Source: JBAXGE01 sp044344145
GTDB lineage: Bacteria > Planctomycetota > Phycisphaerae > WQYP01
Assembly: GCA_044344145.1 (NCBI GenBank)
Contig: JBIJDM010000043.1
Span: forward strand, 1-15,007
DNA length: 15,007 nt
Direction of reading: 5' to 3'
In this document: positions 13,242 through 15,007 of the stretch, in pieces
Numbering within the stretch: the stretch's first letter is position 1
Layout of the letters: every line of letters starts with the position of its first letter
Made by a program: the position numbers and the translations under genes
Notes under the pieces: model-generated
What the model saw: only the letters and a program-made list of their open reading frames with translations
The model's database searches: none
Told to the model about the DNA's origin: nothing

Positions 13242-14869
13242 CTACCTATTAGCAAGCGCAGACTGGCCATGGTGGGCATACACCATATCCACATAAAGCG
13301 TGGCCGACCAGCCGTAATCATGAAAACACTGATGATAATAGCTAACTTCCGGGGCACAGCGGCCCTTGCGCAACAATTGCGGCGGGGCTACTTCGTTACG
13401 GTCGTCGTAAAACTCGAAGATCGTGCCATACTTTTCGCACGCGATTTCGATCTGGTGCTGCGTCTGACGGCGCAGCGTGGCGGCTTGATCATGGTAACCA
13501 TACCGCTCCAAGCCCAACGCAATCAACCAGTTGAGATTGATCCAGACCGGACCGCGCCACATATCCTTGGCATAGTGGGCAGCATCACGCGCCGCTATGG
13601 AGGGAACGGGAAACGCGGAGCCAAACATGGTGGGGTCCGCCAAGTGGGCCACCAGCCGGGCAGCCTGCGCGGGGGTGGCGGCGCCGCAGATCAGCGGCAG
13701 CAAACCGGAACTGGCCAATACTTCAGATTGGGCGTGTTTTTCCACATCGTAGTCCACAAAGAACTGATGCGAATCGGACCAGAGCCGGGTGGCAATCAGA
13801 TGATTCAGCCGGGCATGGTGTGCGGCCCATTGGGGGCCTCCTGCGGTAACCCCAATAACGCGGCAAATTCCGCCAATAACTCACATTCGCGCGCCAGAAA
13901 GGCGTTAAAGTCCACTGCGTCCATTTGCGTGGCCGCGTCAAATCGCGAAGAGTTATCCATCCCACTCTCACCACTGCGGCAGTGCGGATTGCCCTCGATG
14001 GCCCATTCCAACAAACCCGCACCATCACTATCCCGGTGGGCCATATCCCATTTAACATACGCACAGAGTTTGGGATAAATCTCCGCCAGCCAGGCGTAAT
14101 CGGGTGCCGTGTCGTAAACCAGCTTGGCCCCCAGCGCCAGCACCGGCGGCTGGGTAATGACCGAGCTCCCCTCGGGGGACATCATGTGGGCGATAAATCC
14201 GTCGGGGGCCTGCGTATCCAGCACCGCGGAAATGGCCGCCCGCGCAACCTGCACATCCAGATGCCGCCAGCCGATGGCGTGAAACACCGAATCCCACAGC
14301 CACATTTTGCGGTGCGGCCAGCGGTCGGGTGTGGTCCACAGGTGCCGGATCGGCCCGGAGGGGGTGTAGACCTGCGTTTTCATGATGGACAAGGCTTTAA
14401 GCGTGGTGCGCTGTGCGGCCGGGGACAAACCGGCCGGGAGGGATTGGGCATCCAACCACTGCGTCCGGGCCTGCAGGGCAGTGGACATATCGGCCTGAAT
14501 TTTGGCGGGGTCCAGATGGGCTCGCGGGGCCAGTAATGTGCGGTTGCCCTCCGTGATTACCGCCAGCCGCGCGGGGTCGGCATCCAATACCTGACATGGG
14601 CCTTCGATCAGCAAATGGTAGGTATCCAGAAATACGCCGCGGACCGTGGCGCCCAGACGAAAGGTATCGCCGGTAATGCTATTTTCGGTGGTGGTCACCT
14701 GCGGGAAACGCAGACGCGCGGTAGCGGGTAATTTGATATCCAAACCAGGGGCGTCAAAGGCGGTTCGCGCCACCAAACCAGTGGCGAAGTCGGTGGTGCC
14801 ATCGAGTCCGGAAAACGCCAGTAATTGCCCGCCCATCCAGGCAGCGCGGGTCAGTTCGGAATGGGGCAT
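13242..14869 (-). pseudogene. GH63/trehalase-like glycosidase, frameshifted
   Basis: Six-hairpin glycosidase (MGH1-like/GH63) split over two frames. The first part runs from ATG 14869 (GAGG eight bases upstream) to a stop at 13805; it contains MWLWDSVFHAIGW (189-201) and SGMDNSSRFD (302-311), the loop expected to carry the general acid. The second part runs in the neighbouring frame from about 13834 to the stop at 13242; it has QWAAHHARLNHLI, FVDYDVEKH, MWRGPVWINLNWL, FEFYDD and the final YGWSATLYVDM, typical of the family's C-terminal half. The two parts join without loss of homology at a run of five G (13832-13836, plus strand): one extra base would restore a 542-residue protein of normal length. 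The region length, 1628, is one short of a multiple of three. Either a recent inactivating deletion or a sequencing error. The substrate is unknown; no signal peptide is seen. Confidence 0.85.
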
Positions 14870-14890
14870 TTCAACTACCTCTGCTGTAGG

Positions 14891-14930
14891 TTATTGCGGT
14901 GTCATCGTAGCCACCGAACAACCGCAATAA
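14891..14930. repeat. Ten-base perfect inverted repeat upstream of the GH63-like gene
   Basis: TTATTGCGGT (14891-14900) and ACCGCAATAA (14921-14930) are exact reverse complements around a 20-base centre. The position, about 20-60 bases ahead of ATG 14869, fits an operator or a leader stem-loop. It could also be the end of the transcript of the gene to the right, though no T-run follows on the minus strand. Confidence 0.45.
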
Positions 14931-14958
14931 TACCCGTTGGGCGCGCGGGGCACCAGTA

Positions 14959-15007
14959 TCATCCCTTGACCAAGGTCCAAGTGGCATTGGTCAACAGAAA
15001 TCGCCGA
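14959..15007 (-). CDS. Possible C-terminal end of a truncated upstream gene
   Basis: Reading the minus strand from the window edge gives RRFLLTNATWTLVKG and a TGA at 14959-14961. A beta-strand-like ending of this kind is plausible for a secreted or carbohydrate-active protein. A competing frame is open to a TAA at 14891-14893 and ends YYCGCSVATMTPQ; it looks less protein-like. The window cuts the gene, so neither the family nor the frame can be settled here. Confidence 0.25.
   Translation of the reverse strand, partial: RRFLLTNATWTLVKG

Noticed and set aside
13826..13840. Programmed -1 frameshift in the GH63-like gene
   Set aside because: There is no classical X-XXY-YYZ slippery heptamer and I saw no clear downstream pseudoknot. 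A deletion or sequencing error in the homopolymer is simpler, though slippage is not excluded.
13269..14078. 269-codon open frame on the plus strand
   Set aside because: It is antisense to both halves of the GH63-like gene and has no protein features of its own.

Overview
The window is a chromosomal stretch from a Gram-negative-type bacterium, most likely a member of the Planctomycetota (Phycisphaerae-like); Verrucomicrobiota or Lentisphaerota are the alternatives. This is inferred from the combination of an LPS-core Kdo transferase (waaA), a PEP-CTERM protein with a typical VPEP-(A/T)LGLL-RRRR tail, a prepilin-like protein ending in an H-X(n)-DG region, the futalosine-type menaquinone gene mqnD, and several sugar-degrading enzymes. 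No phage, transposase, CRISPR array, tRNA or rRNA was seen.

Layout. Positions 119-1875 (+): waaA and a mutT-type Nudix gene overlapping by ATGA. Positions 1872-2702 (-): trpC, sharing the stop tetranucleotide TTAA with mutT. Positions 2691-3605 (+): a CPBP-family membrane protease-like protein whose start overlaps that of trpC. Positions 3624-5123 (-): an altronate dehydratase (uxaA type) with a GTG start, a good ribosome binding site and two DNA palindromes upstream. Positions 5124-5758: a mostly non-coding stretch with one plausible 48-residue protein. Positions 5759-7308 (+): a PEP-CTERM protein followed closely by a prepilin-like protein. Positions 7320-9509 (-): a small multi-pass membrane protein downstream of a GH4 glycosidase. 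Positions 9689-10609 (+): an AraC-type regulator divergent from the GH4 gene. Positions 10606-14869 (-): mqnD, an FkbM-like methyltransferase-fold protein, a small four-cysteine protein, a GNAT acetyltransferase, and a GH63/trehalase-like glycosidase broken by a one-base frameshift. The last bases probably hold the 3' end of another minus-strand gene.

How the genes may work together. GH4 enzyme plus divergent AraC regulator looks like a small sugar-utilisation unit, with a pair of near-identical 14-bp direct repeats 63 bp apart in the shared control region. The altronate dehydratase (hexuronate breakdown) and the GH63-like enzyme add to a plant/algal polysaccharide-degrading theme. waaA, mutT, trpC and mqnD are housekeeping genes (LPS inner core, oxidised-nucleotide clean-up, tryptophan and menaquinone synthesis).

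I do not see a clearly new multi-gene system. The most useful second looks are the frameshifted glycosidase, the AraC repeat pair, the uxaA leader palindromes, the PEP-CTERM/prepilin pair, and two small proteins (48 and 73 residues).
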